This document shows positions 32,185 to 43,260 of a stretch of 64,000 nucleotides of DNA, piece after piece. Position 1 is the stretch's first letter. The number at the start of each line of letters is the position of its first letter. This stretch comes from Ricinus communis (taxonomy: Eukaryota; Streptophyta; Magnoliopsida; Malpighiales; Euphorbiaceae). The notes under the pieces are model-generated. The model was not told the origin of the DNA, ran no database searches, and saw only the letters and a list, made by a program, of their open reading frames with translations. The stretch spans positions 10,485,582 to 10,549,581 of the forward strand of contig NC_063262.1 in the NCBI RefSeq assembly GCF_019578655.1, given 5' to 3'. Position numbers and translations under genes: made by a program.

Positions 32185-33925
32185 TAGGGCTGAGTATGGA
32201 TCTCGGTGATTCCCGCCCGAACCGAATAACCGTACCGAAAAATAGCAGAACCGAAGTAATCGAAAGTTTTTATAACCGAATTGAACCGATTCAAATTTTT
32301 TTACTATTACGGTATGGTACTAGTTCTTTAGTAAAAACCGTACTATAACCGTACCAGAACCGATCCGTCTTGTACTGATCCGGACCATACCGTAAAACCG
32401 AATTTTTTACATATATTTATTAATAATTATTTATATTATATAAATAACACATATTAAAAATAACTATAATATTATAAAATACTTTGTACTCTATAAAAAA
32501 ATTAATTTATATTTTAATTCAAGCAATTGTTATAGAAATAAAAAAAATAATACATATTAAAAATAACTATAATATTATAATATACTTTATACACTATAAA
32601 AAATATAAGTTATATATATTAATATGTCACATAGTATACTAATACTAGTAATCTAGTATATATACTATAATACTAGATTTAAGGTACTTGAAAGCTAGAT
32701 GCAAATTAAAGTACTTGAAAGCTAAGTATACCATTTATTATGGTGAAGATGAGGCAAAAAATTTGGAAAAAATGGTGAAAACAGCTTTAGAGTTGATAGT
32801 GGATGAATACAAGATAATTGAGGATCAATTATATATAGATGAGGTTATAGGGAGCTCAGAGAAATCTGCATATGATAGTGGGCCAAGTGATACGAAAACA
32901 GAAGAAGAGATTGATGAGTTCTTTTTAGAGAAAGAAGCGCAGCAGAATTTGTCTAAAATATCTGAGTTAGATAGATACTTCGAAGAATTTGCAGAAAAAT
33001 TCATCATTGATTTCGATATCTTAGCATGGTGGAAGGTGAATTCAGTAAGGTATCCTATCTTGTCCAAGGTTGCACGCGATATATTGGCTATCCAAGCTTC
33101 AACAGTAGCCTCTGAATCTGCATTTAGTACTGGAGAACGAACTCTATATCAATATAGAAATTCTTTACTTCCTACAACAGCGGAAGTCCTCATTTGTTGT
33201 CAAGATTGGCTTACAAGTTCAAATAAACCTATCCAACTAGAAAAATCAATAGAGGATATTGAAAACATAGAGTTAGGTAACCTTTCTTTACTTTTTACAT
33301 ATGTTTGTTTATTGTTGATGCTATTAAGTTTTATTGACATAATTTTTCATTTTTATTGTAGAAATTATTCAAGATTCTAAAATTGGTGAATCCCTTATAC
33401 CAAGATTAAATATGAAGTGCTAATTTTTAGGGAAGGTAATAACATTCCTTTGCTAATTTTGGACATGTATTTTAGTGCTACATAAAGTTTATAAATTTAT
33501 TTATTTTAATAATTGCCATCTGCAAAATATTTTTATGCTAGCAGTAACATATATTTTAATGGTTTGTATTTGAATATTGAATGAATTATTATATTTGCAA
33601 GTGACTGAATTGCAAAACAGGTTGTTCAAAAATGTGATTGTAATTCTAATTCAGATTTTCATGCTACTTTTTTTTAGGTTAGTAATCATATTTTCTCTAA
33701 ATGTATTTGATTAAAGCTGAAATTAAAGTTGTGTTTTTTAAATTTTTTAGAACCGAAAATAGCACCAAACCGAACTGTATTTAATTGTAAAATTGATACA
33801 ATACGATATTGGATCCTTTTATGTTTGATACAGTACTGGTACTTTCAATTTTAAAATAACCGAAGTTTAGTATGATACTGATAATTTATAGATAACCGAA
33901 TTGGATCGATTCATACTCAACCCTA
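32185..33925 (+). mobile_element. hAT transposon, internally deleted, with 8-bp target duplication
   Basis: The ends are inverted repeats: TAGGGCTGAGTATGGATC at 32185 and, reversed, TAGGGTTGAGTATGAATC at 33925. They are flanked by the identical 8-base repeat GTTACAAT (32177-32184 and 33926-33933), the hallmark of hAT insertion. Both subterminal regions are dense in 'aaccgaa'/'accgtacc' motifs in opposite orientations, as expected for transposase-binding sites. The element is 1741 bp, too short for a complete autonomous hAT, and holds only the transposase C-terminus. Confidence 0.92.
32688..33383 (+). pseudogene. hAT transposase C-terminal fragment
   Basis: Encodes the last third of an Ac/RICESLEEPER-like hAT transposase. 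The block 'LKYLKAKYTIYYGEDEA' is followed by an acidic, variable linker, then 'ELDRYFEE' and the hAT dimerisation domain: 'DILAWWKVNSVRYPILSK', 'ARDILAIQASTVASESAFS', 'RNSLLPTTAEVLICCQDWL'. These C-terminal motifs are intact. The BED finger and the catalytic RNase-H-like core are missing, so no activity is possible. It may once have been spliced; the tail after 'ENIELGN' (33280 on) looks intronic. Confidence 0.88.
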
Positions 33926-33933
33926 GTTACAAT

Positions 33934-36900
33934 ATTCAACTTCAATGGAGGGGGCATATTCTAGTGTCCAAGGAAGTGAAACTTGCAAATACAAATGTTT
34001 AGGTTTGGGACCTAACAGCAGGCTACTGAGATCATCAATACCTAAGAAAGGGCAGAACATTGGGTTGTTTACCTCCAAAAGAAAAACTCACAAAAAAATC
34101 CCTTTTTAAACTGATTTTTCTTTTTCTTTTTTTGCAAGAATACTTTCAGTTTTTGCAGCTCCATTTCACTTGTTTTTCTCAATGCTAACATTTTCATTTC
34201 AAATGATTTTATTACTGCCACATATATTTTCCTAGAAAAAGCAATACTTTTAGCATTTTTTTTCTCATATTTTTTCTTTACTTTTTTATTTTTAAATTTT
34301 AAAAGTTATAGCCTATATTATCAATATAGTTATATTTTTTTAATTAACCGATATTTTTCATTAACTAAAAAATACCCTTGATATTTTGAAGTTTGAAAAT
34401 TGCCATAATGATATGTTTTAACTACTATTTATCTTAGAATATTTTTTATAACTCACTTATTTATTGAATTAAAATTTTAAACAAATATCTTTCCAAATTA
34501 AAATATTATATTTGAAGTGATGATGACACATATTTTTAAACTCTCGAAAAATATAATAGCCTTTATTGTAACTAATCATTTCTTTTTTCCGATATAAATT
34601 TAATTATTTATTACATTTTAATTTATAAATTATTTTACACTCATTTATCTTTATAATTTAAATTAAATACGAATTACATTTATCATAAATTTTTATGAGA
34701 TTTTCATATTTTTATAAAAATAAAATATAAAATATCTTAAAGTAATAAATATCTCATTATTTTTCTTATTGACTGTCTTTTTCTAATTAATTATAAAATT
34801 AACTATATTATTTTCTAATTTCTCTATGGGCATTGTTTTACTTTTTTTATCTAATAGCATAAAAATCTATGCGGATCATTTTTTAGTCGCAGTCCTGACT
34901 TCAATATTATTTCTCTATCTTTAATTATTTTTTGCATCAATAAAATAAATAAATAAAAAAACCATAGTCAAGCACAAAACAATGTAAATCTAATACTAAT
35001 TTTTCAATAAGAAAACTAATTTCTAATATTTTATATTTCCTTCAATACGTAAATAACAATTAAAGGAACTTAGAAATATCTTTTTCAACAGATCAATTAA
35101 TTTCTAATACTCTGGATTGTCTTCAATAGGTAAATAAGAGTTCAAGAAAAAAAATTAAAGACGCTTCTTCATATATCTGAAAATCAACCAAACATTAAGC
35201 AAATATCAGTAAAATCATTTAATTAATAAAAATTAAAACAAACAAAGAACGTAAAATTGATAATATAACTGTAAATCTAGTTCAACAATTAGAGAACTTA
35301 ATATATAGAAATCAAACAATTTCTTACAAATTTTTTTAAGAAAGTCGAACTTTTTACAAAGAACAAAATTCAACAAACTTTAAGAAATAAAAACGACATT
35401 TTTTTGTTTTACATAATAAGAACTAAACGGAGAGATCAAAGAAAAAAGAGGTCGAGACCCACAAGAAATATAATAACAGTTCAAGAAAAAAATAGAAGAT
35501 AATTCTTCAAAATTTAAACATCAACCAAATATAAACCAAACATTAATTAAAAATCAACCAAAAATCAACTAAACAACAACCAAATATCAACAAAATCATT
35601 CAAAGTAACTAGTTCTACAATGCAAAAAACACTTAATTTGATTTTTTTTTTCTTATTTTTCTATAATGTGTCTTTTTGTATCAATTTCTCTTTTTTTTCT
35701 TCATAAAAAAAAAGACCAACCAATTTGTCAGTGCAACCTATTATATTTTTTCAATTTTGTTATATATATGTAAAGAAAAAGGAAGTAGATTATTTGGTTA
35801 CTTATGTGGAAGTATATATATTGAATATAATTAGATTCTTATTGTTTATTGTTATAATATGAATTTTTATTTTATTTAATATTATTTTTAAAGGTAAGTA
35901 ACTTAATATTTTTGCAACATTAAATATTTCGAAGTATGTTTAGTCGTGATAATTATTTTTTATTAATTATGTTTGTGTAATTATGTTTCTCTTTAATTAT
36001 TTTGTTTTAATATATTACATTTTATTTTTATTTACATAATTATCATATAGCAGAAAGAAAAAAAAAGTCTGAATACTCGGCACGAATACTAACCTTACCA
36101 CCCTTAACATACTAAAGCATCTAATAAAATATTATGCAAAAAATTTATTAGACGACTCCATAAAAAATAAAAAATGAATTTTAAACAAAATATCAATGTA
36201 TTTAAAATTGCTAATTCAATATGACAAGGCAATATTCATATATTAATATATAAAAAAAAAAACACATTTTTTTAGAAATATCTTACTGAATTAATATTTC
36301 CGATATGAATTTTGAGAATTAAAAGAGCTTTAATTAATGAATCCTCATAATTAATTATTTTTTTATTTCCTCAAAACAATCATGTGCTATTTGATTCATA
36401 GTGATGGATAATTTTGTAATTTTAAATTCAATTTAGCCTTATTTATATATTTGGTTCATAAAAATATGTATTTGGATCTAATTTATATTAATTATTATTC
36501 TACTATTTTTATCATTATTAATGATTTTAAACTAATGTTAACTAGTTTTAATTATAATTATTTTAAAAAAAAGAAAGAGAAAAAAAAGAAATAAATAAAA
36601 TATTAAAAACTAAATTTTATTGTAGCACTAGTTTTCATTTAGGGACCTAAGAGAATTTCTCCATTATAATAAATTTCCTCTTAGGTCTCTCTCTCTCTCA
36701 CACCCGCACATAAGCTATAAATGTTAAACAAAAACGTATATTTGCAAAAAAAAAAAAGAAAAAAAAAAGGTAAAAGTGTAATGTTTTATAAAAAAAAAAG
36801 AATGTGGCGGGTGTAATTTCCCCAAGAATATTGGCTATAAGAGTAGGGAACAGAAAACGAGTTCTGCAGTGTACCCAGAAAAGCAAAGGTTTTTACTCTT

Positions 36901-37260
36901 GAAATGTCTGTTAGGCCATTATTATTATACTGGCACTAGCCACTAAGGGTGCTACTACTGAATAAAAGGTTCCTATGACTTATGGTTTATGGTTTATCTG
37001 TCCACTATTTATCAGTGCTAATAGTTATGAACCCCTGAAATTTCCTCAAAAAACAAGCATATTAGAGACTGCATGCTAAAACTGATTAACACTAACCTGC
37101 TTACCACCTAAACCCTTCAAACCTTCTGATATTTATGTGTCCACATAAGCATGCGTTAATGCCTGTGCGTGCAATTCAACAGCTTCAAGAACCAAAAGCA
37201 AGATTATCAGAGGAAGAGAAGACAACATGAAACCAATTTATGCAGGTAATAGAGTAACAC
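33934..37260. other. AT-rich intergenic DNA without genes
   Basis: More than 3 kb of AT-rich sequence with many homopolymer runs and no open frame or domain I can support. A CT/CA-rich stretch at 36685-36712 is the only compositional change. The region 36880-37260 is less AT-rich and could be 3' flanking sequence of the TONSOKU-like fragment. Confidence 0.5.
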
Positions 37261-37269
37261 CTGATTTTG

Positions 37270-38513
37270 TTGTCATTGGCAAAGTTATGCAACTTGAGAC
37301 AGGCAGCTTTATGCCTATGCATTAAGCTTGCTGAGATGTCCACATTATCCGAAAATGCAAAAAAGCAGCTTCATCAGTACTAAAAGATCTGAATACTTTT
37401 CCAGTTTGAGTAGCCATTTTAGGAGATTTACATGAATTACTTTCTTCAGTATTACCAGGATTGTACGAACTTTTAGCATACTTGGGTGTAGCCCTTGCGA
37501 AATCCTATCAAACAAAAAATGTGAAGCTTGTAGGAGTTAGACTTCATAATCTCCAATGAGAAACTTACTCTGAATGCTTCATTCAGATATTTGCATGCCT
37601 GAAAATTCGTTTGCAGATCTAGCTAGATTCTTTTTCTCCTTAACTACAAGCAGATGAGAAATAAATCTTAGTACAAAAGAATATGAAGTCTAGAGCTCAA
37701 ATAAGTCAATAATTAAAACCCACATCCATCAGAAGTAGCAACACTGTCCACTGTATGTTCATGAAACCTTCCTCCAAAGAAGTTCTCCTCATTCTGTATT
37801 TTACCTTCATCATCTGAAATGACCACTTGGACACGTTTATGCCCAATAACAGTCTGCTGATTGCTAGTTTTAGACAAACATCTGGGAGAAACTTCGGCCA
37901 GTTTATCAGATGTAGTGCAGCTTCTACACAAGCTGTTTTCTTTCTAGATGCCCGTTTACTGGGATGCAGTAGTGAAATCAAAGGTAAATCATCATTCAAC
38001 TCTTCAACACCAGCTAAAAGTTTTGAATTTGTACAGCCAGAGCTATTAATCTTTGGTGAGTGGGATGGATAAGAACTGATATCTGAAAATTATCATCCTC
38101 ATCTGTATCAGTCTCAGAGAAGCAGTCCCTTGCCAAATTCTGAGTTTCAAGCTCCCTTCTTTTTGACTGCTTCAGGTTGCTAATTTCATGCTGCAGAGAG
38201 AACCTTATTTTAGCAATAACAATTGTTTATGCCAAGAAATATGTGAAAACATTATTTCAATTGCTTCATATGACTCAAATTTGAACATTCTTATGAACCA
38301 AGTTCTTTTTTTACTCTCAACTTCCAGTTCAGATTCTCTAGTTTCTCAAGCAAACTTCTAGTTACGAGTCTAAATGGATGACTGAACGAGTTGGTGCTCA
38401 TAATCCAAATTTACCTGCCCTCCTCAACATTACCAAATCTTATCATGTGGCTATAATACATGTTCTCTAGTGCTGAAAGCTGAATGGAGGGAAGATTAGC
38501 TTCGACTGCAATC
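37270..38513 (-). pseudogene. TONSOKU (TSK/BRU1)-like gene fragment, frameshifted
   Basis: Exon-like pieces on the minus strand match the middle of plant TONSOKU, a TPR-LRR protein for chromatin inheritance and DNA repair. Exon 38415-38513 has a good acceptor and donor and reads '[19 protein letters not shown]' then [11 protein letters not shown], the end of the TPR region. The next piece (about 37715-38190) reads 'NLKQSKRRELETQNLARD', 'CFSETDTDEDDN', 'AGVEELNDDLPLISLL', 'SNQQTVIGHKRVQVVISDD', but needs a frame change near 38085 and another near 37925. A third piece starts at 37504 ('DFARATPKYAKSS'). The N-terminal TPRs and C-terminal LRRs are absent. I judge it a decayed partial copy; sequencing errors are the alternative. 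Confidence 0.65.
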
Positions 38514-39625
38514 CTGCAAAACTGGAGAACAATCATTCAAGGATAAATAGAACCCTCAAACGTCAGGTAAATTAAACTTCAAATGTGTTTCTATTGGTAA
38601 CTAAATGGTTTCTAACTGCTATTGCTGGGAAGAGAAAATATAATATTCGTACTCATCCTGCTTTTCTTTTTCCCAGGTACATAAAAAGAGTAGTAAATTA
38701 CCATAAGCCAAACCTTTGCTTCAACAAGAAACAGCATAACAGATTTGCACGTGTGCAAATTCTTATCTTTCCAAGTTATCCAGGTCATCAGCACATAAAC
38801 AAGCAGCACTTGCATTTGGAGAAGGGACAGCTGCTCGAAAACTAAATCAATTCTGGAAGTCAATACAAATGCTAGGCATTTTGGTTTTTCCATTTGAGTT
38901 TGTCTTCTGTGTATGATCACCTGGTATAAATAAAGACTTTTGTTCGAGTAACAATCATACAAATTAGCCTCAAAAGCAATTTACAGCAGAGAAGCTAGGA
39001 ACCCATTGAGCACAGCGGAGAGAGGAATCCGGATTTAAATATCAGATAAAAGAGGATTTGATTGATATGAAAGACAAAGCTTTGTTTGTGAGATGATGAT
39101 TTTGATTCTTTAGTTAATTCGCTTACCTAGCCTTATAAGGAGGAGGAAGAAAGGCAAGTGGATATAAGAAAGCAGACAGCGAGGGATTGTTGATGGCAGT
39201 ACAAATCATATAGGATAGGCAATGTGGAGGAAAGGAATGATGTAAACCAAGCATTTGGAGCAAGACACTCAACTAATATATAATAGAGACAGACAGACCA
39301 CCTCAAGTTAAGAAGGGGAGAATAAAGTGCCAAATAATTAAATGAGAAAAGGTATCATATTTCAAATACAACTAAAATATGAAAGTATACATGTCAAAGT
39401 TTTGTAATTGAACTTCTCTAACTATGAATTTATATAAAAACACCAAGGAGCTGGAGATTCCTGTGGTAGAATAAACAAATCTATCTACTCAAAAAAAAAT
39501 ATATATATATATACAATATCCATCATACCTGTTCGAGTATTTTTGCAACATATTCTTCAAGTCATGAAGCTGAAAAAACAAAAAACAAAATATAAATCTA
39601 GCCATGCCTGCCATTTGCGAGCCCA
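38514..39625 (-). other. Non-coding DNA between TSK-like fragment and PTF2-like gene
   Basis: No coding exon of either neighbour is clear here. A short exon-like piece with a donor, 'LHDLKNMLQKYSNR' followed by GTATGA (about 39535-39579, minus), could be part of the PTF2 gene's 3' untranslated region or of the TSK-like copy. A TA run lies at 39499-39513. Confidence 0.4.
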
Positions 39626-41224
39626 TCATGTTGTCCCAGAATTGAACACATGTAAGTCCAGCAAGGTATTATAATGCCCCTTCTCAATTTCCTCTTCTTT
39701 CACTTGATGAAGCAGGAGGGTCTCTATGACAAAATCTTCCCAATCAATTCCTTTTGCAGGTGTCTTTCTTTTCCTCTTGTTAGTATGTAAATCTTGTAGA
39801 ATATCAATGTCACTACAATCACCTGAATCAGCAGTCCAAGGATGCACAATCCTTTCAATGCGCAGCTTTGCAGTATTTATCTTTGCTCTCCTCCTCTCAA
39901 CTACCACACAGCCATTAACAAAAGATGGGGGCATTAGATCTAATCCCACATCTTTCTCCAGTATTTGCTTCAAGAAAATCTTCTTGCTCAATTCTGATTT
40001 CCCATTCCACCAATCTGTTGCAAAAAGCTCAAATGCCCTCTTGCTTTTCCTTCTATATGCCCTTCCAATCTCTTCTTTATATTTGCCACAGCTAGCCTCA
40101 TTCAAGAATTTATTATAAACCATAGACAAACATTCATGTGAAAGCTGAAGTTTCTTCATACCATCATCTCCCATTTTACTCAACTCACTTCCAGTTTCCA
40201 CCTCAAAATACCTAGAATCACCACATTCTACACTCTTCTCTTCAACACCATACTCAACATCATCTTTCCTCAAACATTGACTAACCACCTCTCCCAAATC
40301 AAATCCACCATAATGCAAACCTTTCCTGTGCCCATCACATTTTTCCATCGATTTCATTTCCATATAACGTAATACAAAAGGCCCATTCTTCACCACATTC
40401 TTAACTGTCACATCTTTTCCCCATGGCAAAACCTGCGCAACTTTCACAAGAGCCTCTAACAACTCCTTATACCTCAACTTACAAGTAGACACCGCCGCAT
40501 GCACTTCCCTCGCCACATCTTCAATCCTCACACCCTCAACACCATTCAACTCTGCAACCAAAACCAACACCGCTGCAACAATTGGCAACGGCCGTCTCCC
40601 CGTGGTTAAGAACCAGTTAATCATACATTGTATCAAAAATACCCCTTGCTCTCTCATTCTCTCAAATTTATCACTCTCAACTCTCCCTAAATTAAACAAA
40701 TTCCTAACTACTTTCTCAAAACTAGTCACTATATCAAACTCGGGAAGCTTTATATTCAAATGATCAACAACACGAGTCACCATTCTACCTAATTCATAAA
40801 CATCACAACCAATTAAATCTCCAATTTCAGCAATAGACAACGTTGTTTTATTTTCATTCCTCACTACAACATAAGCACACGCGCCTATAAGAACTGGGAA
40901 CCAATCACCTTGACCATACTCACCATCAGTAATATTATCAATCATTGATTTAATATCAGTAACTTTTTGACCCAATAAATTTAACTTATAGGCTATATCA
41001 TCAATAAGTTTATTTGCTTCGAAGATCTTTTTCTCTTTGTAATTCAATGTACTACCCGTACCTGAAGTTCCAACACGGACAAAAACACCTTGAGGACCAT
41101 TCACACCGCCAGTGTGAGTCTCGTAGTTGTCGAATTTCTGAACAGTTCCGCACGAATCGCACACGAGGCTTCCGGTTATGTCATCGCGGATTAGGGATCG
41201 GTGTCCGCAACTGTAGCAGGGCAT
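39626..41224 (-). CDS. PTF2: Plant-specific TFIIB-related protein, PTF2-like
   Basis: A single uninterrupted frame of 532 codons. It is a TFIIB/BRF-type general transcription factor: such proteins bridge promoter, TBP and RNA polymerase in the nucleus. The N-terminus is a zinc ribbon with Cys3, Cys6, Cys22 and Cys25 ('CYSCGHRSL', 'LVCDSCGTVQ'), starting two residues after the Met, which supports this start. Residues about 65-165 and 185-270 look like the two cyclin-like repeats ('DWFPVLIGACAYVVVRN', 'RRPLPIVAAVLVLVAELNG'). The C-terminal half is specific to this plant branch and has a basic patch NKRKRK near residue 484. PTF2 in Arabidopsis acts in male gametogenesis and embryo development and is of similar length. 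The absence of introns fits a compact gene; a distant relative such as another BRF-like protein is the alternative. Confidence 0.8.
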   Translation of the reverse strand: MPCYSCGHRSLIRDDITGSLVCDSCGTVQKFDNYETHTGGVNGPQGVFVRVGTSGTGSTLNYKEKKIFEANKLIDDIAYKLNLLGQKVTDIKSMIDNITDGEYGQGDWFPVLIGACAYVVVRNENKTTLSIAEIGDLIGCDVYELGRMVTRVVDHLNIKLPEFDIVTSFEKVVRNLFNLGRVESDKFERMREQGVFLIQCMINWFLTTGRRPLPIVAAVLVLVAELNGVEGVRIEDVAREVHAAVSTCKLRYKELLEALVKVAQVLPWGKDVTVKNVVKNGPFVLRYMEMKSMEKCDGHRKGLHYGGFDLGEVVSQCLRKDDVEYGVEEKSVECGDSRYFEVETGSELSKMGDDGMKKLQLSHECLSMVYNKFLNEASCGKYKEEIGRAYRRKSKRAFELFATDWWNGKSELSKKIFLKQILEKDVGLDLMPPSFVNGCVVVERRRAKINTAKLRIERIVHPWTADSGDCSDIDILQDLHTNKRKRKTPAKGIDWEDFVIETLLLHQVKEEEIEKGHYNTLLDLHVFNSGTT

Positions 41225-43062
41225 GTTTAGAGAAATGATGGAGGTAGGTGCGTGGTGTTTGGTTGCAGAGAAAATTTGCAGTGGAAGGTGTGGAATATGG
41301 CAGAGAAAGCGTCTCCTTTGAATTACTACTGGACAAATCTTCAGGTGCTGCTATTTTTGGATGTTCTCAAGTAAAATAAACTGCCAAAGAATAAACAAAT
41401 ACAATTTCTTAGCAATAATATACCTTAACTCTTGCTTTGCGCAGTTTGTATTTGGAAGGAGGGGTGGCAACGGGTAGGATACCTGCCCATTTAATGGTAT
41501 CTGAACCTGAACCCGTTTAAACCGTCGCAATTCTAATAGGATTACCCGCAAACTACCCGAACCTGATTAAAACTCGTTTAGATGAAATGACTATTAAATA
41601 AATTTAACGGGTATTTAAATGGGTAGCAGGTACCCTACCCGTTAAAACTCGTTTATATGATTATATGGGAAATTAAATGGGTACCCGCTTATAATAATTT
41701 AAATTAATCAAAATAAACAAAAAATAACAAAACATAAACTAATCAAGTCTAAGTATTCGACATTAAATGTTTGATATATTAATACAAACCAAGTATAAAT
41801 TCAATAAAAATTTTAAAAAATATTGTAAATAATAAAAACTAAGTAAAATGCAATATTTATTACACTTTTTAGATCTTCATCTCCATATTCAAAGTGCTTA
41901 TCTACCACATTTGAAAAAAAAAAACACCATTAGCATATTAAATATTAAATAATAGATCTATTTATAACTAATATTATAAGAAATATTTAAATAACACTTA
42001 ATAAAAACTTCATGGAAATACACATCATAATTCAACATCTTCTTCAACTGAACATAAACAACTAGCTTCTGCAGTTAAATATTATTTTATATTATCACTG
42101 CTAAAAAATTTAAAATAATAAAAGAAAAATCAAATAAGCAGATATAATGTATTATGCATATAATAAATATAAAAAATATTTATACTAGATGAATTATTAA
42201 CTGAAAAGCAACTGTTAATTCAAATAAAAATTACAAATGAAAATCTAAAATTAAACCTAAATTATTGGTTCAGCTGATTAGAAGTCTAACATAATCTTGA
42301 CATAATATATCTAACACCCCTTGCTTTTGATTGGAATCAATTGCTTATAAATTGTAAATTTTGGACAACCGTATGTTAATCTTTGAGACCAATATGCAAG
42401 TCATTTTCATAAGGTTCTAATATATATATGTTTTCTTGTTCTTCAAAATTTCTTTAAAGAAAAAATGGGAACTGCATATAGAAATTTAAATGATTCTAAT
42501 TTTAAGTGATAAGAGAGAGAGAGGTACGTTTTGAATTGAAATTTTAAACAGCTAATTCAAATTTCATGGAATCTAATTTTCTGAGATAGTTCAAACTTTG
42601 GGAATGTCACCCGCAGCCACAAGCTAGAGTTCCTAGCTACTCATTCTTAAAGACATTTGTTTCTAAAAAGAAGTTGAACGAAAAGGGGAAAAGTATAGAA
42701 TTCGAAGTCAAAATCATTATTTTTACAAGAAACAATCATACCTTCAATGAATCATTATCAGCATTCAAAATGATAGCCACAGTCAAAATCGTTAACTCAA
42801 GAACCTTTGGCAAACAGTATACGAGTTCTTTTTTTTTTTGTGGGAAAATGGTGTTGAGAAGATGTCGAGAGATTAGACTGAAGTAAGGAAAAATGAATAG
42901 TGATTTTACATGGATATTGATTAATGTGTTTGATGCTTTTCTCTAGATATGTTTATATCCATACAAGAAAAACAAAACCCAAATCAAAAGAGTTATTTAA
43001 CTACCGAAGACAAAGTTATTTACATCTATTTTGACAAAGTTGTTGCTTTCCTAGCTTAACTT
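41225..43062. other. Upstream region of PTF2-like gene and AT-rich intergenic DNA
   Basis: 41225-41400 is the probable 5' region of the PTF2-like gene. From about 41455 a block begins 'ggaggggtggcaacgggta' and contains several 'acccg' and 'gggta' motifs to about 41670, resembling one end of a non-autonomous hAT element; the other end was not found. The rest is AT-rich with no supported gene; the 70-codon frame at 42674-42886 shows no domain. Confidence 0.45.
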
Positions 43063-43260
43063 ACCTGAGACGGAGCAGCGGCTGAGAACGACGGCAGCAA
43101 GAGCGACGCCAGCAGCAGCGGAGTGAATCGCAACAGCGGTGGCGTGGACGGCGGCGTGAAGAAAAGGGTGGGTGGTGGAGGCTTTGAAAGGGTTGAGTTG
43201 ATGGTAGTTTGAGATGAGAAGAACTAATAGAATTAGGGACTCTTTTGTCTTAGATTTTCC
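43063..43260 (-). pseudogene. Exon-like GC-rich fragment with splice donor, unknown product
   Basis: A GC-rich island in AT-rich surroundings. On the minus strand an open frame reads 'KSKTKESLILLVLLISN', 'YHQLNPFKASTTHPFLHAA' and an Ala/Val-rich hydrophobic run ('AIHSAAAGVALAAVVLSRC'), ending at a consensus donor CAG|GTAAGT at 43062/43063. It could be a membrane segment. There is no in-frame ATG and no partner exon was found, so it may be a gene fragment or the first exon of a gene I cannot assemble. I do not recognise the family. Confidence 0.3.

Noticed and set aside
41455..41670. hAT-type end 'ggaggggtggcaacgggta' as a complete transposon
   Set aside because: Only one end with subterminal motifs was found; no opposite end or target duplication could be located.
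42674..42886. 70-codon open frame
   Set aside because: AT-rich, no domain and no conserved motif; expected by chance.
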